The notes: generated from the letters alone by a model not told the origin. Counted from the first letter of the stretch, positions 15,584 through 24,913 are shown. The stretch is DNA of 64,000 nt from Clostridiales bacterium (GCA_022770525.1 JALEHN010000047.1:1-64000); one strand, 5' to 3'. Program-made: numbers and translations.

Positions 15584-17449
15584 ATGAGAAAACTTGCTTT
15601 AGATGATGAAATTTTATTAAAAGTAGACAAACCGGCAAGGTACCTTGGCAATGAAGTGAATGCTGTATATAAAGAGATTCATGAAGATACGATTCGGTTT
15701 GCGATGGCATTTCCTGATGTTTATGAAATCGGAATGTCTTATCTCGGCATTCAGATTATTTATGATATGTTAAATCGAAGAGATGATGTTTATTGCGAAC
15801 GTGTGTATTCGCCGTGGACAGATCTTGACGCGATCATGCGGGAAAAAAATATACCGTTATTTGCTTTGGAATCACAGGATCCTGTCAAAGATTTCGATTT
15901 TCTTGCGATTACAATTCAGTATGAAATGTGCTATACAAATATTTTGCAGCTGATTGATCTGAGTCATATACCGATGTTTGCAAAAGATAGAAAAGAAGGA
16001 GACCCGATTGTCATCGGCGGAGGCCCGTGTGCCTATAATCCTGAACCGCTGGCGGATTTCTTTGATATTTTCTATATCGGTGAAGGGGAAACTGTTTATT
16101 ATGAATTGATGGATCTGTATAAAAAATACAGACACAGTGATATGAGCCGTTATAGCTTTTTAAGAGAAGCTGCTAAAATTGAAGGCCTTTATGTGCCGAT
16201 GCTTTATGATGTTGCTTATAATGAAGATGGTACGATTGCGGATTTCGGGCCGAAGTACTCGGATATACCTGAAAAAATAAAAAAACAGGTCGTTACAGAC
16301 TTAAGCCATACGTATTATCCTTCAAAGCCGGTCGTACCATTTATCAAAGTCACACAGGACAGAGTTGTCCTTGAAATTCAGAGAGGATGTATCCGCGGAT
16401 GCAGATTTTGTCAGGCCGGCATGGTCTATCGTCCGAACCGTGAAAGAGATGTGGAATTTCTTAAATCTTATGCCGATCAAATGCTTGAAGCAAGCGGCCA
16501 TGAAGAAATCTCCCTAAGTTCCTTAAGCTCAAGCGATTATTCGAAGCTGCCGGAACTCATTGATTATCTGATTGATGTCTGCAGTAAAAAGAAAGTCAAT
16601 ATTTCACTGCCGTCGTTAAGAATTGACGCGTTTTCTCTTGATGTGATGAGTAAAGTACAGGATGTCAAAAAGAGCAGTCTGACATTTGCGCCGGAAGCAG
16701 GGACACAGCGCATGCGCAATGTGATTAATAAAGGGCTTACCGAGGAGGATATATTAAAAGGCGCCACGGAGGCTTTTGTAGGCGGATGGAACCGTGTGAA
16801 GCTTTATTTTATGCTTGGTCTTCCGACGGAGACATATGAAGATATTGAAGGTATTGCAGTTTTGTCAAATGAAATTGCCAAAGCATTCTATTCAATACCA
16901 AAGGAACAAAGACCAGGCAACGGCAGAGTGGATATTGTTACAAGTACATCATTTTTTGTACCAAAGCCATTCACGCCGTTTCAATGGGTTGCCCAAAACA
17001 GTAATGAACAGTTTCTGGATAAGCAGAGGTTCCTTAATCATAAAATTAAAGATCAGATCAACCATAAAAGCATTAAGTATAACTGGCATGATGTTGAACT
17101 TACAAGACTTGAAGGTATTCTTGCAAGAGGTGACAGAAAGCTTTGCCGTGTGCTTTTGGCGGCTTATGAAAACGGCTGTCTTTATGATTCGTGGTCTGAG
17201 AATTTTAAATATGATATGTGGCTGAAAGCTTTTGAGGATACCGGTGTTGATCCGGATTTCTATACATTAAGAGAACGAAGCACCGATGAAATTCTGCCGT
17301 GGGATTTTATCGATGCCGGTGTGAGCAAGCAGTTTTTAATCCGGGAATGGGAACGCGCCAAAGAAAACATCGTAACACCGAATTGCCGTCAGGGCTGCTC
17401 TGCCTGCGGATGCAAAGCATATGGTGGAGGTGTCTGCTATGAAAATTAG
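15584..17449 (+). CDS. B12-binding-domain radical SAM protein, TIGR03960 family
   Basis: 621 residues. The N-terminal half has a cobalamin-binding-like Rossmann region (FAMAFPDVYEIGMSYLGIQI; VIGGGPCAYNPEPLADFFD). The radical SAM core follows with the cluster motif IQRGCIRGCRFCQAG (CxxxCxxC). The C-terminus has another cysteine cluster (NCRQGCSACGCKAYGGGVC). The family is conserved in Clostridia together with the DUF2344 partner encoded next, which may represent a split form of one enzyme; the reaction is unknown. It overlaps the next gene by 11 bases. GAGGATG lies 6 bases before ATG. Confidence 0.93.
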   Translation: MRKLALDDEILLKVDKPARYLGNEVNAVYKEIHEDTIRFAMAFPDVYEIGMSYLGIQIIYDMLNRRDDVYCERVYSPWTDLDAIMREKNIPLFALESQDPVKDFDFLAITIQYEMCYTNILQLIDLSHIPMFAKDRKEGDPIVIGGGPCAYNPEPLADFFDIFYIGEGETVYYELMDLYKKYRHSDMSRYSFLREAAKIEGLYVPMLYDVAYNEDGTIADFGPKYSDIPEKIKKQVVTDLSHTYYPSKPVVPFIKVTQDRVVLEIQRGCIRGCRFCQAGMVYRPNRERDVEFLKSYADQMLEASGHEEISLSSLSSSDYSKLPELIDYLIDVCSKKKVNISLPSLRIDAFSLDVMSKVQDVKKSSLTFAPEAGTQRMRNVINKGLTEEDILKGATEAFVGGWNRVKLYFMLGLPTETYEDIEGIAVLSNEIAKAFYSIPKEQRPGNGRVDIVTSTSFFVPKPFTPFQWVAQNSNEQFLDKQRFLNHKIKDQINHKSIKYNWHDVELTRLEGILARGDRKLCRVLLAAYENGCLYDSWSENFKYDMWLKAFEDTGVDPDFYTLRERSTDEILPWDFIDAGVSKQFLIREWERAKENIVTPNCRQGCSACGCKAYGGGVCYEN

Positions 17450-18152
17450 AATACGTTTTAAAAAAGAAGGAACAATGAAGTTTATCGGCCATTTGGATAT
17501 GATGAGATATTTTCAGAAAGTATTCAGACGGGCGGATGTTGATATTGAATATTCACAGGGATTCAGCCCGCACCAGCTGATTTCTTTTGCATCACCGCTT
17601 GGTGTCGGACTTACAAGTGAAGGCGAATATATGGATATTTTCGTACACAGCTGTGATGACTCAAAAACAATGGTGGAAAGAATCAATCAGCATATGGTTG
17701 AAGGTGTATCTGTCTTAAGTTTTAAACAGATTTTGGACGAAACTAAAAATTCAAACGCAATGTCACTGATTGCTGCTGCGGATTATATTGTTTCATTTAG
17801 AGAAGGCAGATGTCCGGATTCATTAAATGAAGCGGCAATTTTACAGTTTATGTCTCTTAACGAAATTGTAGTGACGAAAAAAACGAAGAAAAGTGTTGCA
17901 AACACAGATATCAAACCGATGATTCACAGTCTGGCATTTGAAAACGGGCAGCTTAAAATGCGTGTAGCCACAGGGAGCGCGGCAAATTTAAAACCGGAGC
18001 TTTTAGTGTCAGCACTGTACAGGATGATGGGGCTTGAATTGAATGAATTTGACCTTTGCATTCATCGTCTGGATATGTTTGCAAAAGACAGTCAAACAGG
18101 GGGATTCATTTCCCTTGACGATCTCGGTGCTGATATATCAGGCAAACGCTGA
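17439..18152 (+). CDS. TIGR03936 / DUF2344 radical-SAM-associated protein
   Basis: 237 residues. It begins KIRIRFKKEGTMKFIGHLDMMRYFQKVFRRADVDIEYSQGFSPH, the hallmark of DUF2344. The family is found either fused to or directly after the radical SAM protein encoded upstream, so it is almost certainly its partner. GGAGGTG lies 7 bases before the ATG at 17439, inside the end of the upstream gene; an in-frame ATG at 17421 is less well placed. It is likely translationally coupled to the preceding gene. No catalytic residues are assigned. Confidence 0.92.
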   Translation: MKIRIRFKKEGTMKFIGHLDMMRYFQKVFRRADVDIEYSQGFSPHQLISFASPLGVGLTSEGEYMDIFVHSCDDSKTMVERINQHMVEGVSVLSFKQILDETKNSNAMSLIAAADYIVSFREGRCPDSLNEAAILQFMSLNEIVVTKKTKKSVANTDIKPMIHSLAFENGQLKMRVATGSAANLKPELLVSALYRMMGLELNEFDLCIHRLDMFAKDSQTGGFISLDDLGADISGKR

Positions 18153-18262
18153 AGGATGCGAAGAAAATTTGCGGGTACTTTTAAGTCAGGAGAATCGTGT
18201 GAAAACAGAGATTTTCATGACGCTTTATGCCGCCGGTCAAAGGCGGCGGAATGGAGATGAAC

Positions 18263-19465
18263 ATGCAAAAAAAAATATACATGACCTGTTATAAAGATGT
18301 ATGGATGACAGCTGTATATGAAAATGAGCATTTGACAGATCTGTATGCGGACAGGCCGGAGGCATCGGGGATTTTAGACCGGGTATATATCGGCAAGGTT
18401 AAAACAATTGTCAAAAATATACAGGCTGCTTTTGTAGATATCGGCGGTATTGAAGGTTATTATTCGCTTAAGGATAATGAAAGCCACCTGTATATGAATT
18501 CTAAAGATAAAAATATGATTCCCGTACCCGGAGATGAAATTCTTGTGCAGGTCTGCAAAGAAAATATTAAAACAAAAGCACCTGTGCTGACATCAAAGAT
18601 CAGCATTGCCGGTAAATATATGGTTTTAAAAGGTCAGAAGCCGTCTGTCGGTATTTCTGCAAGGATTACTGATGAAAATGAACGGGGCCGTCTGAAAAAG
18701 ATTTTCGAAAACCGGCTTGGTGATGATTTCGGGTTTATTGTGCGTACAAAGGCTCAGGGAGCTTCGGAGGCATCACTTATTGAAGAAATGGATCTGCTTG
18801 AGAAAAAGTATCTTGCCGTTTTGGAAAAAGGCCGGTATCTTAAATGTTTCAGTCAGGTTTATAAAGAACCTGATGAATATGTGCGGCGCATCATCTCGAT
18901 GGATGATGAACAGCTTGTTAAAATCTGTACGGATATCAGGGAAGTTTATGAAAATATTATACCTTATACGGATCCTTCAAAAACAGTTTTTTATGAAGAT
19001 GACCGGATGCCTCTGATTAAGCTTTTAGGTCTTGAAACGAAGATAGAAAGAGCTTTAAAAGAACAGGTGTGGCTTAAAAACGGAGGCTCCATTGTTATCA
19101 CACCGACAGAAGCAATGGTTGTCATTGATGTGAATACAGGAAAATATACCGGTAAAAAGAAGCTGGAAGATACTTATTTTGAGATTAATACGGAAGCTGC
19201 CAAAGAGATTGCAAGGCAGGTGCGTCTTAGAAATTTGTCGGGCATTATTATGATTGATTTTATTGATATGCAGGATCCGGATAAAAAAGCGCAGCTGCTT
19301 GATTGCTTAAAAGCGGCGGTATCCGCTGATCCGGTCAGGACTGTTGTTGTGGATATGACAAAGCTGAATCTTGTGGAGATGACAAGAAAGAAAGAGAAGC
19401 GCCCGCTGCATGAACAGCTGGGTGTCGTTTGTCATACATGTAAAGGCAGGGGATATATCTTTTAA
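18263..19465 (+). CDS. rng: Ribonuclease G/E family endoribonuclease
   Basis: About 400 residues. An S1-like RNA-binding domain (VYIGKVKTIVKNIQAAFVD) precedes the RNase E/G catalytic core, with metal-binding aspartates in VVIDVNTGKYTG and MIDFIDMQD and the zinc-link motif CHTCKGRGY at the C-terminus. The enzyme cuts single-stranded RNA in rRNA and mRNA processing. ATGs at 18251, 18257 and 18263 are all in frame; GGAG sits 6 bases before 18263, so I use it, with low certainty. It is third in the radical SAM-DUF2344-rng unit, an arrangement typical of Clostridia. The organism also has RNase Y at 50231. Confidence 0.93.
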   Translation: MQKKIYMTCYKDVWMTAVYENEHLTDLYADRPEASGILDRVYIGKVKTIVKNIQAAFVDIGGIEGYYSLKDNESHLYMNSKDKNMIPVPGDEILVQVCKENIKTKAPVLTSKISIAGKYMVLKGQKPSVGISARITDENERGRLKKIFENRLGDDFGFIVRTKAQGASEASLIEEMDLLEKKYLAVLEKGRYLKCFSQVYKEPDEYVRRIISMDDEQLVKICTDIREVYENIIPYTDPSKTVFYEDDRMPLIKLLGLETKIERALKEQVWLKNGGSIVITPTEAMVVIDVNTGKYTGKKKLEDTYFEINTEAAKEIARQVRLRNLSGIIMIDFIDMQDPDKKAQLLDCLKAAVSADPVRTVVVDMTKLNLVEMTRKKEKRPLHEQLGVVCHTCKGRGYIF

Positions 19466-19479
19466 AGGAGTTTAATCTG

Positions 19480-19980
19480 GTGAAAAAAGAGACTTACGAA
19501 AAAATCATTAGATACTTTGAAGCCTCAAAGATGCGCTCGCTGCTATTGGAAGGGGTTGCTGAAATTCTTCCGCTGACAATGGCGCTTATATATGGTTGTC
19601 TTTGCTTCGTGCTTCTGATTAATAAAAATCCGATTGTCTGGCGATTTGCGGCGGTACCTGCAATCGTTTTTATCTTCGTGACGGCTTTCAGAACTGTTGT
19701 TGACCGCAAGCGTCCTTATGCTAAACTCGGTTTTGTTCCTTTTCTTAAATATAAAGAAAAGAAGGGGAAAAGCTTTCCGAGCCGTCATACAGCAAGCGCC
19801 TTTATTATCGCTTTTGCCTGTTTTTATTTTAATGCGGCTGCAGGAATTGTGATGCTATTTGCGGCGGCTGCCGTAGCTGCATCGAGAGTTTTAACGGGTA
19901 TGCATTATATTTCTGATGTTATTGCAGGTATTGTCATCAGCATGGCGGCGGCATGGCTGGGATATTATGTTTTTATATAA
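19480..19980 (+). CDS. PAP2 family membrane phosphatase
   Basis: 166 residues with about five membrane segments. The three phosphatase motifs are present: DRKRPYAKLG, PSRHTASAFI (with PSRH in place of the usual PSGH) and SRVLTGMHYISDVIAG, with the catalytic histidines retained. Family members dephosphorylate lipid phosphates such as undecaprenyl pyrophosphate or phosphatidic acid. The start is GTG at 19480 with AAAGGAG 9 bases before it; it lies 14 bases after rng, so it is probably cotranscribed. Confidence 0.88.
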   Translation: MKKETYEKIIRYFEASKMRSLLLEGVAEILPLTMALIYGCLCFVLLINKNPIVWRFAAVPAIVFIFVTAFRTVVDRKRPYAKLGFVPFLKYKEKKGKSFPSRHTASAFIIAFACFYFNAAAGIVMLFAAAAVAASRVLTGMHYISDVIAGIVISMAAAWLGYYVFI

Positions 19981-20038
19981 TAGAAAATTATAAATTGTGT
20001 GAAAAAATAATGATATATATTAAAATTTTATTGCAATA

Positions 20039-20067
20039 TGTACAAAACGCTCAAAATGTGCTATAAT
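20039..20067 (+). promoter_or_regulatory. Promoter of the cytidylate-kinase-like gene
   Basis: A good -10 TATAAT (20062-20067) lies 17 bases after a weak -35 (TGTACA, 20039-20044), 45 bases before the start. Confidence 0.45.
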
Positions 20068-20112
20068 AGTATCAGAAACAAGGCAACAAAAGCTGAATAC
20101 GGGGGTGTATTT

Positions 20113-20739
20113 ATGAGCAGAAATATTGTTATAACTATCGGACGTGAAACAGGAAGCGGCGGTCGTGAAATTGCAAAAAAATTGTCACAGATTTTAAATA
20201 TCGGTTATTATGATAAAAACCTGATTGATCTGGCTTCCGAAAAAAGCGGTATGAATTCTGCTGTATTACATAAAGCAGATGAAAAAGCTTCCAATCCTTT
20301 CCTTAGCCCTTATATCACAAGTCCGGGGGAATATGGTACGGTCAATGACAGATTGTTCTGGATTCAGTCCTCACTGATTAAAGAACTTGCTGAAAAAGAA
20401 TCTTTTGTTATTGTCGGCCGCTGTGCGGATTACATTTTGTCAGAGAGAGAAGATTGTCTGAACATATTTGTCTATGCACCGCTGGAAGACAGAATTGAGC
20501 GTATTAAAGACCGGTACATGCTTGAATCTGATGAAGTGGCGAGAAAAGAAATCTTAAGAGAGGATAAGCAGCGCCGCAGTTATTATCAGTATTACACAGA
20601 CCAGAAATGGGGCAGCAGCGAAGGTAAAGATTTATGTATTAACAGCAGCTTCTTTGGTGTAAGCAAAACGGTTGAGCTTATTGCCGATATCGTACGTAAG
20701 CGTTGGCCGGATTATACACAGAAAAATGATGAGGAATAA
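20113..20739 (+). CDS. Cytidylate kinase-like family protein
   Basis: 208 residues. It begins NIVITIGRETGSGGREIAKKLSQIL, a P-loop-like segment typical of this AAA_26 family; VIVGRCADYIL and DRIERIKDRYML are also characteristic. It resembles Cmk but belongs to a separate clade common in gut Clostridia whose substrate has not been shown. GGGGGTG precedes the ATG at 20113; an earlier in-frame ATG at 20038 overlaps the promoter and is rejected. It appears monocistronic, before the L21 promoter. Confidence 0.88.
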   Translation: MSRNIVITIGRETGSGGREIAKKLSQILNIGYYDKNLIDLASEKSGMNSAVLHKADEKASNPFLSPYITSPGEYGTVNDRLFWIQSSLIKELAEKESFVIVGRCADYILSEREDCLNIFVYAPLEDRIERIKDRYMLESDEVARKEILREDKQRRSYYQYYTDQKWGSSEGKDLCINSSFFGVSKTVELIADIVRKRWPDYTQKNDEE

Positions 20740-20768
20740 ACATCGATACATAGAATAAAAAAAGAACA

Positions 20769-20804
20769 AAAAGTGTAAAAAAATCTAAAAGTGTAAAAAA
20801 ATCT
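20769..20804 (+). repeat. Tandem duplication of an 18-bp A-rich unit
   Basis: The unit AAAAGTGTAAAAAAATCT occurs twice without gap (20769-20786, 20787-20804), directly before the rplU -35 box. It could act as an A-rich UP element raising promoter strength, or may simply be slippage. Confidence 0.8.
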
Positions 20805-20813
20805 AAAATCTCC

Positions 20814-20842
20814 TTGACAGACCACAGACCTCATGCTATTAT
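20814..20842 (+). promoter_or_regulatory. Promoter of the rplU-prp-rpmA operon
   Basis: TTGACA (20814-20819), a 17-base spacer and TATTAT (20837-20842); a TATAAT overlaps at 20840. A-rich DNA lies just upstream. Confidence 0.7.
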
Positions 20843-20844
20843 AA

Positions 20845-20924
20845 TCTAGTGTGCCGCATAGTGAGGCTTAAGTGCATTTTATGCCGCCGTAACTAGCGAG
20901 TAATGATTAATAGGAGGTGTCCCT
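20845..20924 (+). promoter_or_regulatory. Probable ribosomal protein L21 leader
   Basis: About 75 bases of untranslated leader, from the predicted transcription start to the AGGAGGTG site, precede rplU. In Firmicutes this position usually holds the L21 leader, an autoregulatory RNA. The sequence contains conserved-looking blocks (TAACTAGCGAG, GTGAGGC with GCCGCC) but I cannot prove the fold by eye, so the call rests mostly on position. Confidence 0.5.
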
Positions 20925-21233
20925 ATGTACGCAATTATTGCAACAGGTGGTAAACAGTACAAAGTAGCTGAAGGCGATGTGATCAAAGTTGAAAAACTTG
21001 GTGCAGCTGCAGGTGAATCAGTTGTATTTGACAAAATTCTTGTTGTAGGCGGTGACGATGTTAAAGTTGGTAACCCTACAGTAGATGGCGCTAGTGTTAC
21101 AGCAAGCGTTGTTAAAGAAGGCAAAGCTAAAAAAGTTATCGTATACAAATATAAGAGAAAAACAGGCTATCACAAAAAGAACGGTCACAGACAGCAGTAT
21201 ACACAGGTTAAGATTGAAAAAATCAACGCTTAA
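20925..21233 (+). CDS. rplU: 50S ribosomal protein L21
   Basis: 102 residues, the normal length. It starts [25 protein letters not shown] and ends with the basic RNA-binding tail [20 protein letters not shown]. It binds 23S rRNA in the large subunit. It is the first gene of rplU-prp-rpmA, with a strong AGGAGGTG site. Confidence 0.98.
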   Translation: MYAIIATGGKQYKVAEGDVIKVEKLGAAAGESVVFDKILVVGGDDVKVGNPTVDGASVTASVVKEGKAKKVIVYKYKRKTGYHKKNGHRQQYTQVKIEKINA

Positions 21234-21248
21234 TCATGAGACGGTGTC

Positions 21249-21575
21249 ATGATCAGGATAGCGATTTATAAGAACAGCCAGGGTATCTACAGGGGCTTTA
21301 AATCATTAGGACATGCAGGTTATGGAGCGTATGGCAGTGATATCGTATGCAGTGCGGTGTCAGTGCTTGTGCTTAATACAATAAATTCCATTGAGACTTT
21401 TACAAAAGACTCCATGAAGGTAAAACAGCGCGAAGATGATGGTATGATCGAAGTTCGCTTCGGCGGCCAGATCAGCGACAGTACCCGATTGCTTATGGAT
21501 GCAATGGTTCTTGGTTTGAAAACGATACAAAACGAATATCAGAAATATATACTCTTGAAAATCAAGGAGGTGTAG
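21249..21575 (+). CDS. prp: Ribosomal-processing cysteine protease Prp
   Basis: 108 residues (YsxB family). The catalytic histidine and cysteine are in [18 protein letters not shown]. Prp removes the N-terminal extension of ribosomal protein L27 in Firmicutes, an essential maturation step. The L27 encoded 5 bases downstream does carry that extension, so enzyme and substrate are paired here. The gene begins 16 bases after rplU. Confidence 0.94.
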   Translation: MIRIAIYKNSQGIYRGFKSLGHAGYGAYGSDIVCSAVSVLVLNTINSIETFTKDSMKVKQREDDGMIEVRFGGQISDSTRLLMDAMVLGLKTIQNEYQKYILLKIKEV

Positions 21576-21579
21576 ACAA

Positions 21580-21870
21580 ATGTTGAGAATGAACCTTCAA
21601 TTTTTCGCTCATAAAAAAGGTGTTGGTTCTACAAAGAACGGCCGTGACTCTGAATCAAAGAGACTTGGCGCTAAGAGAGCTGACGGACAGTTTGTAAAAG
21701 CTGGAAACATTCTTTACAGACAGCGTGGTACTAAAATCCACCCGGGTGTTAATGTTGGACGCGGTGGTGACGATACATTGTTCGCATTAGTAGACGGTGT
21801 TTTAAGATTTGAAAGAAAAGGCAGAGATAAAAAACAGGCATCTGTATATCCTGTATCTGTAAACGAATAA
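21580..21870 (+). CDS. rpmA: 50S ribosomal protein L27, with Prp-cleaved N-terminal extension
   Basis: 96 residues. The protein begins [21 protein letters not shown]; the first nine residues, ending FF, are the Firmicutes extension cut by Prp, so mature L27 should begin AHKKG. The rest is standard L27 ([35 protein letters not shown]). The N-terminus reaches towards the peptidyl transferase centre. AAGGAGGTG overlaps the end of prp. It is followed by a terminator. Confidence 0.97.
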   Translation: MLRMNLQFFAHKKGVGSTKNGRDSESKRLGAKRADGQFVKAGNILYRQRGTKIHPGVNVGRGGDDTLFALVDGVLRFERKGRDKKQASVYPVSVNE

Positions 21871-21878
21871 GATTTGAC

Positions 21879-21911
21879 AAACGGCTTCAGATTTAATTTG
21901 AAGTCGTTTTT
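21879..21911 (+). terminator. Terminator after rpmA
   Basis: AAACGGCTTCA pairs with TGAAGTCGTTT (one G-U) and runs into a T-stretch at 21907-21911. It separates the ribosomal operon from obgE. Confidence 0.75.
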
Positions 21912-21972
21912 CTGTATATGATGATGTTAATAACCTAAATGATGACAGTATACCAGAGAAATGAGGTGGCAT

Positions 21973-23262
21973 ATGTTTGTAGATAAGGCAAAAATATATA
22001 TCCGTTCGGGTAAAGGCGGCGATGGACATGTAAGCTTCAGACGAGAGATGTATGTTCCGGCCGGCGGACCTGACGGCGGTGACGGCGGCAAAGGCGGCGA
22101 TGTCATTTTTGAAGTGGATCCGGGCTTAAATACACTGATGGATTTCAGACACATACGTAAATATTGTGCCGGAGATGGCCAGCCGGGCGGTAAAAAGCGC
22201 TGCCACGGCGCTGATGGTGATGATGTGATCATCAAAGTTCCGGAAGGAACAGTGATTAAAGACGCAAAGACAGGGCTTGTTATTGCGGATATGTCCCACG
22301 GCAATACAAGGGAAATTATTTTAAAAGGCGGCAGAGGCGGCAAAGGCAATATGAACTATGCCACACCGACAATGCAGGCACCAAAATATGCTCAGCCGGG
22401 TCAGAAAGCTTTGGAACTGGAAGTGACCCTTGAACTTAAGGTAATTGCTGATGTCGGTCTTGTCGGTTTTCCGAATGTCGGAAAGTCAACTTTCCTTTCG
22501 AGAGTTACCAATGCAAAACCAAAGATTGCAAATTATCATTTTACGACGCTGAACCCGAATCTTGGTGTTGTTGATCTTGACGGCGGCAAAGGATTTGTTA
22601 TAGCAGATATTCCGGGAATTATCGAAGGAGCGTCGGAAGGCGTCGGTTTAGGACATGAGTTTTTGCGTCATATTGAACGTACAAAGGTGATTATTCATAT
22701 TGTCGATGCGGCAAGCGTTGAAGGCAGAGATCCGATTGTGGATATCCGCACGATTAATCATGAGTTGTCTCAGTATAATCCTGAACTTTTAAAAAGACCG
22801 CAGGTGATCGCCGCAAACAAAATAGATGCTTTGTATGAACAGGAAAACGATGATGCAATTACTCTTTTAAAAGATGAATTTGAGCCCGAGGGTATCAGGG
22901 TATTTCCGATTTCTGCCGTCAGCGGCAAAGGCGTCAAAGAGCTTTTATATGCTGTGGCCGGGATGCTTTCTGAAATTGATGAAAAACCTGTTGTATTTGA
23001 ACGGGAATTTTTCCCTGAAAATGTGGTCAGCAATGAACCGTTTACTGTTTGTAAATCCGAGGAGGAAGACGGTGTATATATTGTTGAAGGTCCGAGAATT
23101 GAGAGAATGCTTGGTTATACAAATCTTGATTCGGAAAAAGGTTTTGATTTCTTCCAGAAGTTTTTAAAAACAAACGGTATTTTAGATCAGCTGGAAGAAC
23201 TTGGTATACACGAAGGCGATACAGTGCGTATGTATCATCTTGAATTTGATTATTATAAATGA
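21973..23262 (+). CDS. obgE: GTPase Obg
   Basis: 429 residues; an essential GTPase in 50S assembly and stress control. The N-terminal glycine-rich Obg fold (SGKGGDGHVSFRRE, GGPDGGDGGKGGDV) is followed by the G domain, with GFPNVGKST (G1), DIPGIIEGA (G3) and NKID (G4). A C-terminal OCT domain of about 90 residues completes it. I start at the ATG at 21973 (MFVDKAKIY), matching other Obg proteins, with AGGTGG just before it. An ATG at 21961 would add four residues. Confidence 0.97.
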   Translation: MFVDKAKIYIRSGKGGDGHVSFRREMYVPAGGPDGGDGGKGGDVIFEVDPGLNTLMDFRHIRKYCAGDGQPGGKKRCHGADGDDVIIKVPEGTVIKDAKTGLVIADMSHGNTREIILKGGRGGKGNMNYATPTMQAPKYAQPGQKALELEVTLELKVIADVGLVGFPNVGKSTFLSRVTNAKPKIANYHFTTLNPNLGVVDLDGGKGFVIADIPGIIEGASEGVGLGHEFLRHIERTKVIIHIVDAASVEGRDPIVDIRTINHELSQYNPELLKRPQVIAANKIDALYEQENDDAITLLKDEFEPEGIRVFPISAVSGKGVKELLYAVAGMLSEIDEKPVVFEREFFPENVVSNEPFTVCKSEEEDGVYIVEGPRIERMLGYTNLDSEKGFDFFQKFLKTNGILDQLEELGIHEGDTVRMYHLEFDYYK

Positions 23263-23281
23263 TGTAATGTTGGAGGACTTT

Positions 23282-23581
23282 ATGATAAAGACAAGTAAAC
23301 AGCGGGCGTATTTAAAAGGACTTGCTATGAATATGACACCGATTTTTCAGATTGGTAAAAGCTCCCTGACACCGGAGCTGACACAGGCTGTTGCACAAGC
23401 TCTTGAAGCACGTGAGCTGGTTAAAATTTCGGTATTACAAAACTGCAGTGATGACCCGAAGGTGATCGCTTCTTATCTTGCGGAACGTACACGCTCAGAA
23501 GTTGTTCAGGTCATCGGAAAGAAGATTGTCCTTTATAAAGAAGGCAAAGGCAATAAAAAGAAAATCGAACTTCCGCAGTAA
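23282..23581 (+). CDS. yhbY: YhbY family RNA-binding protein (CRM domain)
   Basis: 99 residues. A CRS1-YhbY (CRM) domain is clear: SKQRAYLKGLAMNMTPIFQIGKSSLTPEL and VKISVLQNCSDDP. It binds pre-50S particles and probably helps ribosome assembly, which fits its position between obgE and nadD. GGAGGAC lies 6 bases before the ATG at 23282; an earlier open frame runs into obgE and is not used. Confidence 0.95.
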   Translation: MIKTSKQRAYLKGLAMNMTPIFQIGKSSLTPELTQAVAQALEARELVKISVLQNCSDDPKVIASYLAERTRSEVVQVIGKKIVLYKEGKGNKKKIELPQ

Positions 23582-23623
23582 TCAATTCTAAAGTTTGACC
23601 GAAATCTGCAAAAGGAGCGGGTT

Positions 23624-24247
23624 ATGACTGGTAATAAACAAAAAAGAAAAACAGGAATTTTAGGCGGCACTTTTAATCCTGTGCATACCGGACATCTGAT
23701 GATTGCCGAAAACGCTTATGATGAATGCGGGTTAGATGAGGTCTGGCTGATGCCGGCGCATATTCCGCCGCATAAGAAATCGGCACATATTCTTGATGAT
23801 GCTCTGCGGCTTGAGATGGTCAGATGTGCGGTTGCCGGTCAGAGTTACCTTACGGCATCGGATTTTGAAATCCGGCGCGGCAGTGTTTCTTACACATCAG
23901 AAACATTAAAAGCTTTAAACCGGATGTATCCTGAAAACGAATTTTATTTTATTATGGGTGCGGATTCACTTTATTCAATTGAAGAGTGGCACCATCCGGC
24001 TGAAATTTTTAAATTAGCAAATATCCTTGTGGCTGCAAGAGATGAAGCAGGCTACAGAGATCTGAAACAAAGGGCAGAGGTACTGGGGCAGATTTACCAT
24101 GCAAAAATTCATATTATGTCAGTGCCGAAATTTGAAATTTCATCGACAATGATTCGTGAACGTGTAGCTGCCGGCCGTACTATTAAATACTTTGTCCCGG
24201 AACAGGTCAGAGAGTTTATATATAAAAACAATATATATCAAAAGTAA
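23624..24247 (+). CDS. nadD: Nicotinate-nucleotide adenylyltransferase
   Basis: 207 residues; adenylates nicotinate mononucleotide in NAD synthesis. The nucleotidyltransferase motif GILGGTFNPVHTGHL is at the start and the C-terminal signature ISSTMIRERV is present. AAAAGGAGCGGG precedes the ATG. It is in the usual block with yqeK and rsfS. Confidence 0.96.
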   Translation: MTGNKQKRKTGILGGTFNPVHTGHLMIAENAYDECGLDEVWLMPAHIPPHKKSAHILDDALRLEMVRCAVAGQSYLTASDFEIRRGSVSYTSETLKALNRMYPENEFYFIMGADSLYSIEEWHHPAEIFKLANILVAARDEAGYRDLKQRAEVLGQIYHAKIHIMSVPKFEISSTMIRERVAAGRTIKYFVPEQVREFIYKNNIYQK

Positions 24248-24316
24248 ATCATGACCGCCTGTTTGGCGGTAAGCAAATCATTAAAGCGGATGAGTATACG
24301 AACGGGCGGTGGATCA

Positions 24317-24913
24317 ATGAATACGAGCATGGATGTTGTTGAAATACAGAATCATTTAAAGAAAAAACAGAGTGAGAGACGTTTTATTCATACGATAGGC
24401 GTACAGTATACGAGTATGTGTCTTGCCATGAAGTATAGTTATGATTTAAAAAAAGCCGAGCTTGCAGGGCTTCTTCATGACTGCGCAAAATATCTCGATG
24501 CAGATAAATTACTAAAAACCTGTCACAAGAATAATATAGAGATTACACAAGTCGAGCAGAAAAGCCCGTATTTGCTTCACGGGAAAGTCGGCGCTTTGTT
24601 TGCAAAGAAAAAATACGGCATTGATGATGAAGAAATTTTAAGCGCAATCCGTTATCATACAACAGGAAAACCGGATATGACAATGCTTGAAAAAATTGTT
24701 TTTGTGGCTGATTATATTGAACCCAGCAGAAACAGTGCGCCAAATCTTGAAGACCTTAGAAAATTAAGCTTTGAAAATATTGATGAGGCGGTCTATGCTA
24801 TTTTGAAACAGACATTATTTTATTTGAAAAAGAAAAATCAGAATATTGACCAGCATACGGTTGTAACATGCAATTTTTACAGAGATTTATTAGGGAGGAA
24901 AGATGATGAGTAA
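24317..24913 (+). CDS. yqeK: HD-domain hydrolase YqeK (Ap4A hydrolase)
   Basis: 198 residues. The HD metal site is in ELAGLLHDCAKYLD, with the RRFIHTIGVQ helix before it and YHTTGKPDMTMLEKIVFVADYIEPSR after it, all typical of YqeK. The family cleaves diadenosine tetraphosphate symmetrically into two ADP. The open frame extends to 24251, but the ATG at 24317 has GGCGGTGG before it and gives the usual length. It overlaps rsfS by 8 bases. Confidence 0.94.
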   Translation: MNTSMDVVEIQNHLKKKQSERRFIHTIGVQYTSMCLAMKYSYDLKKAELAGLLHDCAKYLDADKLLKTCHKNNIEITQVEQKSPYLLHGKVGALFAKKKYGIDDEEILSAIRYHTTGKPDMTMLEKIVFVADYIEPSRNSAPNLEDLRKLSFENIDEAVYAILKQTLFYLKKKNQNIDQHTVVTCNFYRDLLGRKDDE

